Of a stretch of DNA of 64,000 bases, positions 45,531-55,860 are shown in pieces (position 1 is the stretch's first letter; every line of letters begins with the position of its first letter). Both the position numbers and the translations under genes were made by a program. The notes beneath the pieces are model-generated. The model saw nothing but the letters and a program-made list of their open reading frames with translations. It was not told the origin of the DNA and searched no databases. The stretch comes from Avena insularis (Eukaryota; Streptophyta; Magnoliopsida; Poales; Poaceae): positions 178,408,927-178,472,926 of the forward strand of contig CM042691.1 of the NCBI GenBank assembly GCA_023614405.1. The letters run 5' to 3'.

Positions 45531-46577
45531 TCATGAACTCCACAACACAGATGACAATTCTTCCTCCCAGGCTCCAGCTGTTCTATGTAGCGGTGCCTCA
45601 AGACGTGGCTTTATTCCCTGCAGAATTAATCCATTGACTCGCTCAACTTGACCATTGGATTGTGGATGTGCCACAGATGCAAGGTCAAGTCGGATTCCCT
45701 TCTCCCAACAATAAGCCTCCACTTCTCCGAGTGACAAGTTGTTGCCGTTGTTGGTGATAATGCTATGTGGGAGACCAAATCTCACCACTAGATCCCGGAC
45801 AAATCTGAGGGCAGTTGCCCCATCAAGCTTTCTAATGGGTTTAGCTTCTATCCATTTAGTGAATTTATCAACTGCTACTAGCAGGTGTGTAAAACCACAT
45901 GGTGCCATTTGTAACGGTCCTACCCTGTCTAGCCCCCAGACTGCAAACGGCCAAGTTATTGGTATTGTTCGCAATTCTTCAGCAGGAACATGTGGTTGTC
46001 GGGCATAATACTGGCATCCCATGCATGTCTCAACCATCTTTTTGGCGTCCGCCTTCATGGTCAGCCAGTAGAATCCTTGCCGGAAGGCTTTCACAACCAA
46101 CGATCGAGGAGCGGCGTGATGCCCGCAATCTCCGAGATGGATTTCGCGTAGGATTTCAATACCTTCTAGCTGGGAAACACACTTTAGGTATACACCAGTA
46201 GTGCTCCTTTTGTAGAGTTGTCCATTGATTATGGTATAGCCTTTCGCTCGACGTACTATTTGTCGTCTTTCGACTTCGTCGTCGGGCAAAGTTCTGTGTT
46301 CGAGATATTCCATGAACGGTTTTGTCCAAGCCGGAGGGACCTTTGCCACCATGTGGACGAAAGAGTCAACTCTATCTGGGTTGTCGATGTCGGCTCCCTT
46401 CACGGATGGTGTCCGTAGATGCTCTAGAAAGACTCCTGACGGAATTCGTTTGCGCCCTGATCCAAGCTTAGATAGCAGATCAGCCGCCTCGTTTTGCTCC
46501 CTAGGTACATACTTGACTTCGTAGCCCAAGAAGCTCTTGGCTACCTCATCCACTTTGTCTCGATATGCCGCCATCAT
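45531..46577 (-). CDS. pol: Integrase core and end of second RNase H, element B
   Basis: 348 codons. Residues 1-50 complete the archaeal-type RNase H (YVPREQNEAADLLSKLGS). The integrase zinc motif follows (GDCGHHAAPRS then CMGCQYYARQ, residues about 150-190). The catalytic core starts with VWGLDRVGPLQ (first Asp). The second catalytic position reads IITNNGNN, with Asn (45750-45752) where the family has Asp. The Glu site is present (QSNGQVERVNG). The Asp to Asn change should abolish strand transfer. The frame ends at a TAG within the core's C-terminal side. Confidence 0.85.
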   Translation of the reverse strand: MMAAYRDKVDEVAKSFLGYEVKYVPREQNEAADLLSKLGSGRKRIPSGVFLEHLRTPSVKGADIDNPDRVDSFVHMVAKVPPAWTKPFMEYLEHRTLPDDEVERRQIVRRAKGYTIINGQLYKRSTTGVYLKCVSQLEGIEILREIHLGDCGHHAAPRSLVVKAFRQGFYWLTMKADAKKMVETCMGCQYYARQPHVPAEELRTIPITWPFAVWGLDRVGPLQMAPCGFTHLLVAVDKFTKWIEAKPIRKLDGATALRFVRDLVVRFGLPHSIITNNGNNLSLGEVEAYCWEKGIRLDLASVAHPQSNGQVERVNGLILQGIKPRLEAPLHRTAGAWEEELSSVLWSS

Positions 46578-46769
46578 AGGGTTCCGCGCATTCTAGGTGC
46601 CAGCCACCTGCTGGGCAACCAAGTCGGAATCTCCACAGCAAACTATGCGCTTGATGCCAATATCCTTGGCTACGCGTAGTCCGTGAATGAGTGCTTCATA
46701 CTCCGCCATGTTGTTCGTAGCCTCGAAGTGGATTTGCAGAACGTAGTGTATCTTGTCGCCAGTTGGTGA
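46578..46769 (-). pseudogene. pol: Archaeal-type RNase H middle part, element B
   Basis: It continues MHFDGSKLLNGSGAGVFL (in the preceding frame) after a TAG with SPTGDKIHYVLQI, ATNNMAEYEALIHGL and CCGDSDLV. These carry the catalytic Asp, Glu (MAEYEA) and Asp (GDSDLV) of this second RNase H. A further TAG lies near 46594. Tat elements are the plant Gypsy group that acquired this extra domain downstream of the normal RNase H. Confidence 0.8.
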
Positions 46770-48263
46770 CTATAGAAATACACCAGCCCCCGAGCCGTTG
46801 AGCAGCTTTGATCCGTCAAAGTGCATCACCCAGTACTTTGGTTCCAGCAACGGAGTAGCATCTGGCATCTCCGTCCAATCTGCGATAAAATCCGCCAAGG
46901 CTTGTGACTTGATAGCGTCGCGTCTCTTGTAGGTGATCTCGAAGGAGGCAAGTTCAATGCCCCACTTCGTGACCCTTCTCGTAGCGTCGCTATTGTTGAT
47001 AATGTCGGACAGTGGAGTTTTGCTCACCACTGTGATTGGGTGCTCCTGAAAGTAATGCCTCAGCTTCCGAGAAGCAAGGAATACTCCATAAGCTATCTTC
47101 TGGTAGTGCGGGTAACGCTGCTTGGACTCCTTCAAGACCTCGCTCACATAGTAAACTGGTTGTTGAACTCCGTGCTCATAGCCTGGTTCCTTCCGCTCAA
47201 GCACAACGACGATGCTGATTACCCAGTTGGTTGTCACCATGTACATTAACATGGGCTCTCCAGGCTCGGGTGCTGCAAGGATAGGCGCTGAGGAAAGAAT
47301 CTCCTTGAGTTGCTTCAATGATGCATCTGCTTCGTCCGTCCATGTGAATTTGTCCGCCTTCTTCAGCAACTTGTACAGCGGCAGAGCCTTCTCTACAAGT
47401 CGGCTGACGAACTGACTAACTGCTGCAACACAACATGTTAGTCGTTGAATGTCCTTTAGGCATATCGGACGGTTTATGTTTAAGATGGCCTTGATTTTCT
47501 CCGGGTTGACCTCGATTCCACGCTGGGAAACGATGAAGCCCAACAATTTGCCAGTTGGAACCCCGAAGACGCACTTCTTAGGGTTAAGCATCATGTTGTA
47601 TTTCCGGAGATTATCAAAGGTTTCTTTTAAGTCGAAGATTAAGTCATTGGACTTTTTATACATCACCGCGATATCGTCCACATAGGCGTGAATGTTCCGA
47701 CCAATTTGGTCGTGAAGGCAACGTTGCATTGTCCGCTGGTACGTAGCACCTGCATTTTTTAGCCCAAAGGGCATCGTAACATAGCAAAACGTGCCATATG
47801 GGGTAGTGAACGAAGTGGCCAATTGGTCCAACTTCCTCATCTTGATCTGGTGGTATCCTGAGTATGCATCGAGAAAACACAAAAGTTCCGAGCCAGCCGT
47901 CGAGTTAATGACTTGGTCAATGCGAGGCAAAGAAAACGGATCTTTGGGGCAAGCCTTGTTCAAGCCGGTGTAATCAACACGCATTCTTAATTCTTTGGTT
48001 CCCTTTTTGGGGACAAGTACAGGATTGGCCACCCATTGGGTGTGAAGGACTTCTCGGATAAAACTAGCCTTAAGTAACCTAGCTATCTCTTTTCCTATGG
48101 CGCGTCTCTTCTCATCTCCAAAGAGTCGTAGAGGTTGCTTCACTGGTTTGCATTTTGGATCAATGTTTAAGCTATGCTCGGCAAGTTCCCTAGGTACACC
48201 TTTCATGTCGGAAGGTTGCCAGGCAAAGATGTCCCTATTCTCACAGAGGAACTCGACGAGCAC
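46770..48263 (-). CDS. pol: Reverse transcriptase and RNase H, element B
   Basis: 497 uninterrupted codons. RT motifs are VDYTGLNKACPKDPF (residues 96-110), FLDAYSGYHQIKM (130-142, catalytic Asp 132), MPFGLKNAGATYQR (164-176) and YVDDIAV (194-200, catalytic pair intact). The connection and RNase H follow (FTWTDEADAS, YGVFLASRKLRHYFQ), then the start of the archaeal-type RNase H (HFDGSKLLNGSG). The RNase H site around MLMYMVTTNW is degenerate. The frame stops with TAG at 46770. This is the best-preserved polymerase in the window. Confidence 0.9.
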   Translation of the reverse strand: MLVEFLCENRDIFAWQPSDMKGVPRELAEHSLNIDPKCKPVKQPLRLFGDEKRRAIGKEIARLLKASFIREVLHTQWVANPVLVPKKGTKELRMRVDYTGLNKACPKDPFSLPRIDQVINSTAGSELLCFLDAYSGYHQIKMRKLDQLATSFTTPYGTFCYVTMPFGLKNAGATYQRTMQRCLHDQIGRNIHAYVDDIAVMYKKSNDLIFDLKETFDNLRKYNMMLNPKKCVFGVPTGKLLGFIVSQRGIEVNPEKIKAILNINRPICLKDIQRLTCCVAAVSQFVSRLVEKALPLYKLLKKADKFTWTDEADASLKQLKEILSSAPILAAPEPGEPMLMYMVTTNWVISIVVVLERKEPGYEHGVQQPVYYVSEVLKESKQRYPHYQKIAYGVFLASRKLRHYFQEHPITVVSKTPLSDIINNSDATRRVTKWGIELASFEITYKRRDAIKSQALADFIADWTEMPDATPLLEPKYWVMHFDGSKLLNGSGAGVFL

Positions 48264-48764
48264 GCTTTCCTATTTGGGATCCAGGTTCGTCCCAATGGCG
48301 GTGGTCTTGGAGGCATCGCCTACCACAAGTTCCACCGGCTTGGTCTCGATGGCGGCCTTGAATGCAGGAGCGGAGTCGGAAATCTGTTTCTTCAACGTGG
48401 GCATCTCTGAGTCATCGACCTTACTCTGGATCTCTTTGAATTCTTCGCTATAGAGGACAGCTTCCGCGAAGGCTTCTTCATTAATCTCGCAGTCCCTTGC
48501 CTTGGTAAAGCTTTTGGATACGGTGATGACACGGTTTGGTACGGGTATCTTGAGTTTGTTGTAGACGAAGCATGGCTTGGCCATGAAGGTGTGGAATATG
48601 TCATGGCTGAATATGACGTGGTACACGCTCTTGAAGGGGACCACCTCAAAGGTCATGCGCTCTTGGCGGTAATTATTAACATCGCCAAAGGCAACCTGAA
48701 GTGTGATGCACCCAAGGGACCGAGCCTGCCTACCAGGAAATACGTTGTGGAAGATGGTGTTGGT
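48264..48764 (-). pseudogene. Protease C-terminal part, element B
   Basis: It continues from the gag-protease frame past a TAG, with GRQARSLGCITL, FEVVPFKSVYHVIF and PVPNRVITV. It ends NLDPK followed by TAG at 48270-48272, immediately before the RT frame. Element A has TAG at the same codon. Confidence 0.8.
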
Positions 48765-50885
48765 CTACCTTAGGTTTGCTTCCGTCAAGTTCATCCTCTG
48801 CAGTGTATCCAGGTACATGATGTTGATGCTGCTTCCACTATCCACCATACACTTGGTGAACTCCACGCCGTCAATCAAGGGGTTGATGACCATGGCGTAT
48901 TGGTTCTCCGTAGGGATGAGGTCTGGGTGATCCTTCCTGTCCCCAGTAATTGGAACTTCCGACCAGCGCATGTCCTGGGGAACTGGGGGTAGAGTGGCCA
49001 TCAGTATCCTCATAGAGTTCTTCTGTTGTCGGACGGTGGGGGTGCCAAGGAAAGTGTGGTAGACTGGTGCCTTCTTCACGAAGGGCTTCTTTCCTTTGTC
49101 GTCACTCTTGGCGGCGTGCTTGGGGTCAACATCCTCGTCCATGTCACTTGAATCCTTGGACTCCTCCTCCTTCTTCTTCCCCTTGCCCTTGCCTCGCGGT
49201 CTGTTCTTCCGACTTTGCTTGTAGCCGGACTCCGGGTCTTCCTTGAGGTCGTTGACGAACTTGCAGTGTCGATTGGTATGAGTGGCCTTGCTGTTGACAT
49301 CGAGGTGTACGAGGCACGACATATCGCGGTACTCTTCGTAGGTTTGGGGAACACGGAGAGGTGCCGAGGTAGTTTCACTTCCTCGTTGCTGCCCATGACC
49401 AGCTCCCCGTCCTCGGCCACGTTGTCCGCCATCACCTCGTTCTGCAAAGGTCATGGCGACCATGTTGGGAGATTGCTTTTCTTCTAGAGCGGTTTTCTGC
49501 TTTGTACTGCTGCTCCTCCGAGCTTGAGTTGGAACGGCCGTTGCCGGCAAAGAGACGCGATCATCATCGTCGGCAGCTGCGAACTCACTAGCCAACTGAA
49601 GCATCTGGTTCAAGTCAAGCTGGTGATTGTCCTGCAAGAGCTTCAGCTTATGTCGGAGCAACGTGCCCCTTTCCAACCCATTGATGAAGGCGGCCATGGC
49701 GGTCTGAGCGTGCACTCCTGCGTAGGAATTCTTCATGTCTAGACAGCGGGAGAGGTAGGCGCGAGATATCTTGTCTTTCTCTTGCATGCACCGCTGTAGA
49801 TCACAAACAGTGCAGGGACATTTGTATGTACCCTCTAAGTTTTTGGTGAATGCCTCTTGCATGTCCAAACAACTGCAGATGGATTTCTCCGGCAAGTCGT
49901 CAATCCATTGACGGGCTGTGCCCGCCAGCATCAATGGGAGGTACTTGACGGCAATGTTGGGGTTACCCCCGACAATCTCGACCATGTTGCCATAGTCCTG
50001 CAACCATGTAGCCGGCTTAGCCGTGCCGTCATAGGGCTTGATTGTCTTTTCAATCCGGAAACCTTTGGGGTAATTTGCGAACCATATCGCAGATCCGAAG
50101 CAACATGGTCCTAGGTATGGTCCTTCCCGGGCCTTGTGGATCTTATCGATCCACGAACGTGCATCGTATGGCTCCGGGTTTTTCTTCTTGTCAGAAGGGG
50201 ATAGGCTGCATGAACGACGCGGGCCCCCTCCACCCTGGTGACTGCTAGGTGGCGACGGAGGCGGAGGTGGCGGTGGGTTAGCCTTCTTTCTATTACCCTC
50301 CTGTGACACCTCACGCTTGTCGCGATTGATTGCCGGACGCGGAGGGTCATGGCGCGACCTGCTCTTGTGTCCTTGGTTGCGCTCTTTTTCATGACGGGTC
50401 TGGTCCGTGTTGTCGCGGATGACGATGCCGCTCTGCCTTGGCGGGGGCATATCCGTATGATGGTGAGCCTTGGGATCTTCGCGATGTCGGGGGGATCGGG
50501 GGCGTGGCGATGGGCGACGAGGTCGGGCCTTTTCTCCGTGGTCGTAGGATATGGGGATGGCATTGTTCCTGTTGCGCGCATCCCTCCGTCTTTGTTCTGA
50601 TGAACCCGTCTGGGAGCCGACATCAAGAGGAGATCTGTCCCTTTGTGGCTTATGTTGGCTAGACTGGCAAAACGCTGGGTCAGACTCAAGCCTCTGAGAG
50701 GTGGCCTTTTCCTGCTGCTTCACCGCCTTGGCCACTAGGTCATAGACCTGGTCCACTGCCTTGGGTGATCTATCGTGCTCCAGAAGGGTCTTGGCGACGG
50801 CGAGGTTGAGCAGTGGAGTGGGCATCACCTGTCTGCCTTCACTGTCAATGTATGGCTTGGCTTGTGCTGGCTTCGGGGAGCCCAT
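48765..50885 (-). CDS. gag: gag main part and protease start, element B
   Basis: 706 codons in one frame. Residues 1-60 are helical (LNLAVAKTLLEHD), 60-250 are basic Arg/Ser/Pro-rich with a run of seven prolines, 270-450 are a capsid-type gag domain (ATWLQDYGN, LPLMLAGTARQW, MQEAFTKNLEGTY, LSRCLDMKNS), and about 545-570 hold a CHHC-type knuckle (CLVHLDVNSKATHTNRHC). A Lys/Glu-rich linker and the protease active site MVDSGSSINIMY follow near the end. The frame overlaps by about 60 bases with the preceding gag frame, so a frameshift separates them. Confidence 0.85.
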   Translation of the reverse strand: MGSPKPAQAKPYIDSEGRQVMPTPLLNLAVAKTLLEHDRSPKAVDQVYDLVAKAVKQQEKATSQRLESDPAFCQSSQHKPQRDRSPLDVGSQTGSSEQRRRDARNRNNAIPISYDHGEKARPRRPSPRPRSPRHREDPKAHHHTDMPPPRQSGIVIRDNTDQTRHEKERNQGHKSRSRHDPPRPAINRDKREVSQEGNRKKANPPPPPPPSPPSSHQGGGGPRRSCSLSPSDKKKNPEPYDARSWIDKIHKAREGPYLGPCCFGSAIWFANYPKGFRIEKTIKPYDGTAKPATWLQDYGNMVEIVGGNPNIAVKYLPLMLAGTARQWIDDLPEKSICSCLDMQEAFTKNLEGTYKCPCTVCDLQRCMQEKDKISRAYLSRCLDMKNSYAGVHAQTAMAAFINGLERGTLLRHKLKLLQDNHQLDLNQMLQLASEFAAADDDDRVSLPATAVPTQARRSSSTKQKTALEEKQSPNMVAMTFAERGDGGQRGRGRGAGHGQQRGSETTSAPLRVPQTYEEYRDMSCLVHLDVNSKATHTNRHCKFVNDLKEDPESGYKQSRKNRPRGKGKGKKKEEESKDSSDMDEDVDPKHAAKSDDKGKKPFVKKAPVYHTFLGTPTVRQQKNSMRILMATLPPVPQDMRWSEVPITGDRKDHPDLIPTENQYAMVINPLIDGVEFTKCMVDSGSSINIMYLDTLQRMNLTEANLR

Positions 50886-52269
50886 CCTAGGTTTCGCCGT
50901 ACACCAGGATCATTGATGATGCGAGCTGGAGCTTTCTTGGCCTTCTGCTGCTGCAGTAGAGTCTTGTACTCGGCCTCCATTGCTCTGGCTTTCTCTATGG
51001 ATTTCTGCGTGTTGACCAGATCTCGATCTAGCTTAGCACCTTGCTCCGTGATGGCATGTGCTTTCTCCAGTAGCTGCTGACGCTTCTCGTCAAGCTGGGT
51101 CACATTCTGGATATGAGATATGGTCAGTGGCTCGATGAGGAGGTTGCCGTACATCACTCTATCAACTGGAGTAACTTGGGCAGCAGTAGACGGAAATGCC
51201 GGAGGCCGCAGGTTTGCGGTGTTGCTGTTGCTCGGGCCGGTGCTGAGTTCCTGCGGCTATTGTACTGGATTAGGCGGAGGGGGCATGACCTTTGTGCGAT
51301 CATCGTCGTCAGCAACAGGTGGTCCCTTCCCCTTTCCACCACTACAGGCGGAGCTCGTCCGGGTTGATCTTCATCCATCGCCATCCCAATGGTGACGAAC
51401 ACCTCTTGAGACGTGACGACATTGTTGGCTTGCTCGTCGCGCGTGTACTCCTCCTCCATCTCCTGCATGGCAAAGTCTAGCTCTTCTGGACTAAAATCTA
51501 TCTCCTCTGAATCCGCACTGAAGTCGGCGTATAGCGCGTCAATCATAGAGTCGGAGGGTGCCAGGACTTCCTCGATGACGGGCGGTGGAGGTGCAATAGC
51601 AGCGACGATGACTGGAGGTGGCGGCACGATTACGGCGATGGCGGTCGGAGGTGGTGGTGGCGGTGGCTGAATCAGAGGGGCTCCGTCAATGAGCACAAGC
51701 GCTGTCTAAGCTGCTACTTCGGCCTCCGCATAGTTGTTGACGGTATTCACAAGGCCTTCAAAGGTAAGGCGTCCCGATGCCTGCTTCCGCCTTAGAGACT
51801 GCCGGAGGGGCGTGCCATGGTCCAGTCCTTCCACAAAGTGATACATGGCATCATCATTGGGGTAGTGGGCCAGATCGGATCGTATACGGAGCCACCTGGC
51901 TAGGTAGTCGCGGGGTTTTTCACCCTCTCTCTGAACGCAACGTGCCAGATTGAAGATGGTAACCACACCGACGAACATGGATCTCTGCTGTCCAGATGCA
52001 CGTGCGAAGCCGGCGGACTTGCAGCGATCTTCCACCATTATATCTTGCATAGGGGCGGTTTGGGTGGGCCTTGAATTTTTCCGATCTTTGCCGGCAAACT
52101 CCGAAGAGAGATTCGACATCGATCCTTCCGCGAACATATCCTGCCCGTAGGCGGTCCGTGCGGGCCTTGATGCTCCTCTGACTCCTAGGGAACTAGTGCC
52201 CGAGTCGGTTTCGCCAATGAAGAGGTGGATGTCTCCGATAGGAACGATCGAACACCGCGTAGGGTTCAT
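50825..52269 (-). pseudogene. gag: gag N-terminal part, element B
   Basis: Three frames cover it. 51706-52269 has TRCSIVPIGDIHLFIGETD and a first capsid-like domain (VVTIFNLARCVQ, YLARWLRIRSDL, HFVEGLDHGTPLRQSL). 51154-51696 is a proline run and an acidic linker. 50825-51157 is a charged coiled coil with NDPGVRRNLGW. They are separated by a TAG near 51703 and by frameshifts. The first domain resembles the second one downstream in pattern, so Tat gag here appears to have two capsid-like modules. Confidence 0.75.
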
Positions 52270-52406
52270 ATTCGCCGGGATCCAGAACTCGTCTAGAGGG
52301 ATAATCAGAACGTTGCCGGAGAAGAGAACGCAACCGATGGCTACGGTTTTGCCGATTCCCCCGAAGATCTTGGTCCTCGCCCGCTAAAGAGCCTGAAAAG
52401 CCTCTT

Positions 52407-52425
52407 GCCCCATGGTGGGCGCCAA
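52407..52425 (-). other. Primer binding site, element B
   Basis: In element sense TTGGCGCCCACCATGGGGC follows the 5' LTR after one base. It is nearly the same as in element A. Confidence 0.75.
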
Positions 52426-52426
52426 C

Positions 52427-52965
52427 TGTCGTGGTATTGCCAACGAGTACGCCATGGAGGGGTCCTCATAGTGCGTGTTTAGAGACGTGGGGGAAGGCGG
52501 ACGGTTGACGGGTACGAAGTAACATAGCTTACCTAGGTTCAGATCCCACAAAGGTGGCGGAATCCTACTCCTTCTATAAATCACTATAATGGCAATACGC
52601 CGAGTTATAGAGATAGGTTCGCTGTGCGAGGTTGTCTAAGTTATCGTCTGAAGTTATGCCCTAAAGGCTCCCATAGGCCCGACTTATATAGTCGCCAGGT
52701 CCTAGGGTTACAGGGAAAAGTCCTAGCCGGACAGGTTACATAGTCCTACACCGTCTATTACTAGTCTTGCGTGTCTTGTACTCCAAGCCTCCGGGTACGC
52801 TGGGGACTCCACCGTAGCCTTCCTTTATCTGGCATGGGCCTCCCTTCTGGATCCATCTAACTGGTCCGCCCAGCAGGCCATGGGCCATGCTACCAACTGT
52901 GGGCCACCCGGGTTATCCGGATAAGAGACATGCTATGAGGCTACCCATATAGCATATCCCCAACA
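52427..52965 (-). repeat. 5' LTR of element B
   Basis: 539 bp, from TGTTGGGGATATGC (52965) to GGTATTGCC...CCACGACA (52427) in element sense. It has a TATATAAG word at 52683-52690. It is the fuller of the two LTRs of B and is similar to that of A. Confidence 0.92.
52683..52690 (-). promoter_or_regulatory. TATA box of 5' LTR B
   Basis: TATATAAG on the minus strand, conserved in all three Tat LTRs in this window. Confidence 0.6.
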
Positions 52966-53578
52966 CAGTTGGAGTGGCCATACTGTTCCATCGTCATATG
53001 TTTCCAAAATGACTTATGAAAGGATTGATGACTTTGACTTAACCACGACGGGGTTGTGATATGAAATTCAAGTTTCCACTTAGGTGTTATAAAACTTTCA
53101 ACTAGCTTTCTTTGCTTCTTAACTTAGTAGAGATAAATCTGGATTTTTGCAAAACAACCTAGAGCCTAGTACTTCCTACTCAAAACCACTTCACTTGTTA
53201 GTATTAGCTTGCGAGGACTTAAAGAGTACTCATGGCTTTGTCCCTGGCTATTCCCATGGCCGGACTATGAAGAGGACTATCAGGAGGACGGACATCAGGA
53301 AGGTTATGACAACTAGGATCATCTCCCATCGTCGCCATTGCTTGTGACCATGAAGATGGAGCCTCGCCTACGCTATCGTTATTATTATGTTATTCTGCTT
53401 CTTGATTTGTATTGAGACTGGATCATGAGATCCTTTATTTGTTGTAAGACCTTATGTAAGGTTTGTAATGGATGATGTACTGTGATATCCAGTCTGTCAT
53501 GTCTCGCAAAAATGGTAATCCTGGGATTGCGATGTATGGCATAACAGGCATCTATGATTAAAAATCCAAGTGTTGACA
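52966..53578 (+). repeat. 3' LTR of E, segment 3, right of element B
   Basis: It begins with the second CAGTT (52966-52970) and continues the LTR with GGAGTGGCCATAC to its true end AAGTGTTGACA at 53578. It contains the LTR tail (GCCTACGCTATCG onward) that is missing in segments 1 and 2. Confidence 0.92.
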
Positions 53579-54956
53579 TGGATCATTCACACGTATGAAG
53601 GAAGAAGCTAAATGGGATCTCTTACACCATATTCAAGAGAACACTAAAGCTTGGGAGAATGACAAAGGAAGGAATTCAGGTATAAACTATGATTATGAAT
53701 GCATTAAATCTTTTATGGGAACTGATGACTTCCGTGATATTAGTAATGAGTTTGGTGTTGATTCCCAAGGTATTGCCAACTGTTTTAAGGTCTTTGCCTC
53801 TTACACAGAAATTCCCAAGAAGAAGTGGAACAAGTACCATGCTCCTTATAAAGATGTTAATCATGTTCCTGTTAGAAGTGTTGAAGTTTGTACTACTAAT
53901 CATATTGTGCCTGAACCTTATGTTGATAAAATACCTTTCCCAGCTAAGGTAAAGGAGTATTCTATGATGATTAGTGCAGATAACAAAGGTAGTAAGAAAA
54001 CTGTGGAGCCGGATGAGCAATTGAATATTGAACCTGTGGTAGCTATTTTGAAAGACCCTGTCACTAGAAATATAGAGGATGAGCATATTGTCTTCTGTGA
54101 ATATGCTTCTAATATTGTATCTCATCCTAGTAAGGCTAGAAAAGCTAGTGTTCCTATGCTTTTTGTTAAAATTGGTGATCATTGCTATTATGGTTTATGT
54201 GATATTGGTGCTAGATCTAGTGCTATTCCTTATGAGCTTTACAGGGAAATTATGCATGAAATTGGTCCTTGCGAGCTTGAGGAAATTGATGTGGTTATTC
54301 ACCTTGCTAATAAGAAAACCATTTGCCCTATTGGTATTGTAAGAGATGTGGAGGTTCTTTGTGGTAATATTAAATATCCTGCTAATTTTCTAGTGCTTAA
54401 TTCAGCAGCTAGCAAAACTTGTCCTATCATTTTTGGTAGACCTTTCTTGAACACTTGTGGAGCTATTATAGATTGTATGAAGGAGAAAGTTTTAACTAAT
54501 ATTGATGGAGATTCTTATGAGTTTAACTTTTCCAAATTTGCTAAAGCTCCTTGTGAAAATAGTTTGCCTAATAAAGATTTCAGGATGGAACAACTTGCTT
54601 CTATTGATCCAGTTTATCACCTTGGACCTCTTTTTGGTGACTGTAAGTATGCTTATTCTTATGATAAAGTTGTTGCCAATGACAGATATATTGTCAACTT
54701 TATTCAGAGTGCTACTGAAAGTTATTATGAGAGAGGGAAACATGGTTTTATGCATCTCAATAATGTTAAGTTTCCCCGTTTTATTTTGAAAGCTTTGGAG
54801 TTGCGTTCATTTTGTCTTCTTATGCTAGTGACTTTTTGTTTCAACAATTTGTTTTCTCATGATACCCCCATGCATAGGAAGTGGGTTAGACTCAAATGTG
54901 TTGGTTATTTGCTTCTTGATGCTCTCTTTCACTCTAGATATATATATCCTATGTGA
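53579..54956 (+). CDS. gag: Athila gag C-terminus, protease and hydrophobic tail (element D)
   Basis: The frame resumes after element E (first Met at 53595) and is open for about 457 codons to TGA. The first 130 residues are gag C-terminus with DYECIKSFMG and FRDISNEFGVD. The aspartic protease has CDIGARSSAIP in place of the usual D-S/L-G-A context, plus IVRDVEVLCG and IIFGRPFL. After MEQLASIDPV the sequence has no RT; it passes to a tail with HLNNVKFPRF and hydrophobic runs (FCLLMLVTFCFNNLF, VGYLLLDALF), plausibly membrane-spanning. The tail resembles, from memory, the sequence downstream of pol in Athila elements. The direct gag-protease-tail fusion implies a pol deletion. Confidence 0.7.
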
Positions 54957-55860
54957 GCATCTTTGAAACTTTCAAGCCTAACTTAAAGGCAATAAAGAGA
55001 AGTACTTGTTGGGAGATAACCGAAGAGTCTGGTCGAGTCTTGCAAGTTATTACCTCAGTAATAACCGCTCCTTATCCTTTTTGTTTTGGTTTTTGTGTCA
55101 AGTTCAACTACTTTTGAGAAGTGCAGGAGTTGTGAAAAGTGGTTGTCCTGGGACAGATTTTTGTGCTGCATTGTAAACATTCATGAGGGATCTCAGTACG
55201 TCAGAAGGAGCTGCATTTTTTGAGCTTGTTCTCGAAGTTGTTACCCAACTTTCATTAGTTCTGCACTTTTTGATTTGAGCAACAGAAGGTTTTCGAAAAA
55301 TCAATCTTTACCTGCTGGTCTGTTTTGATAGATTTCTGCTATCATTTGCATTTGCCTCTTATAGAAGCCTTTGTTTTGATGGATTTCAGTTGAAGTGTGC
55401 ACCTACAGGTTAATTGCTTTGGCTTACACTAATGTTGCCATTGAAGTTTGTGCATTTCCTTGTGAAGAAAGGAATTTCCAGGAGAAGGAGAAAAGGAGTC
55501 TGCAAAGTTCGTCTTTGAAAAGGTAAAAGTGGTGAAAACAGAAGGTTCGTGAAACCCCAATCTTTTTATATTTTTGATGTTTTTAATACATAAGGGAAGT
55601 TACGAGACGGAACATAGGAGGAACTAGAGGCCGGGGTGGCCAAACCCACCCCAGGCGCGGGCCCATATTGCCCCGTGCCTAGAGGGGGTGAAACCACCCC
55701 GAGCTCCGTCTCCGCCTCGTTTTCATATCAAAACCTTCCTTATGCTTTTAAACTTCGTAATATATAACCCCCGAATCCCCCGAGGTTCGTGCATCATGTT
55801 CTCGTCGTTTTTTCGTTTTGATCTGTTTCTGTCAGGAAATCTTCTCGAGTTTAGAGCACC
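54957..55860 (+). other. Athila non-coding region upstream of small frame
   Basis: There is no credible frame. Part of it (from 55025) is repeated almost exactly at 35323 onward. It includes AGAGGCCGGGGTGGCC at about 55626, and a T-rich leader before the ATG at 55861. Confidence 0.6.

Larger units (their letters stand above)
39975..52965 (-). mobile_element. Tat-type Ty3/Gypsy element B with antisense gene
   Basis: A complete element of 12,991 bp on the minus strand: 5' LTR (52427-52965), primer binding site, two-part gag, protease, RT-RNase H, archaeal-type RNase H, integrase, then a long 3' region with a multi-exon gene on the opposite strand, polypurine tract and 3' LTR (39975-40338). Second RNase H and antisense 3' gene are hallmarks of the Tat lineage. 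It is the innermost insertion in the nest and has long intact frames, so it is probably the youngest element here, although several stops make it inactive. Confidence 0.93.
20683..53578 (+). mobile_element. Tekay-type chromovirus element E with rearranged 3' LTR
   Basis: A second member of the element C family on the plus strand: 5' LTR 20683-24708, primer binding site, upstream accessory frame, gag-protease, RT-RNase H, integrase-chromodomain, polypurine tract, and a 3' LTR starting 30536 and ending 53578. The 3' LTR is expanded by partial duplications mixed with Athila D sequence (34331-38958) and by insertion of Tat element B (39975-52965). Flanking TGGAT repeats prove both outer ends belong to one insertion event. 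Confidence 0.9.

Noticed and set aside
54760..54956. Complete envelope protein in Athila D
   Set aside because: Only about 65 residues of hydrophobic tail are present, without signal peptide or surface domain. An env-like origin is possible but not supported enough to call.
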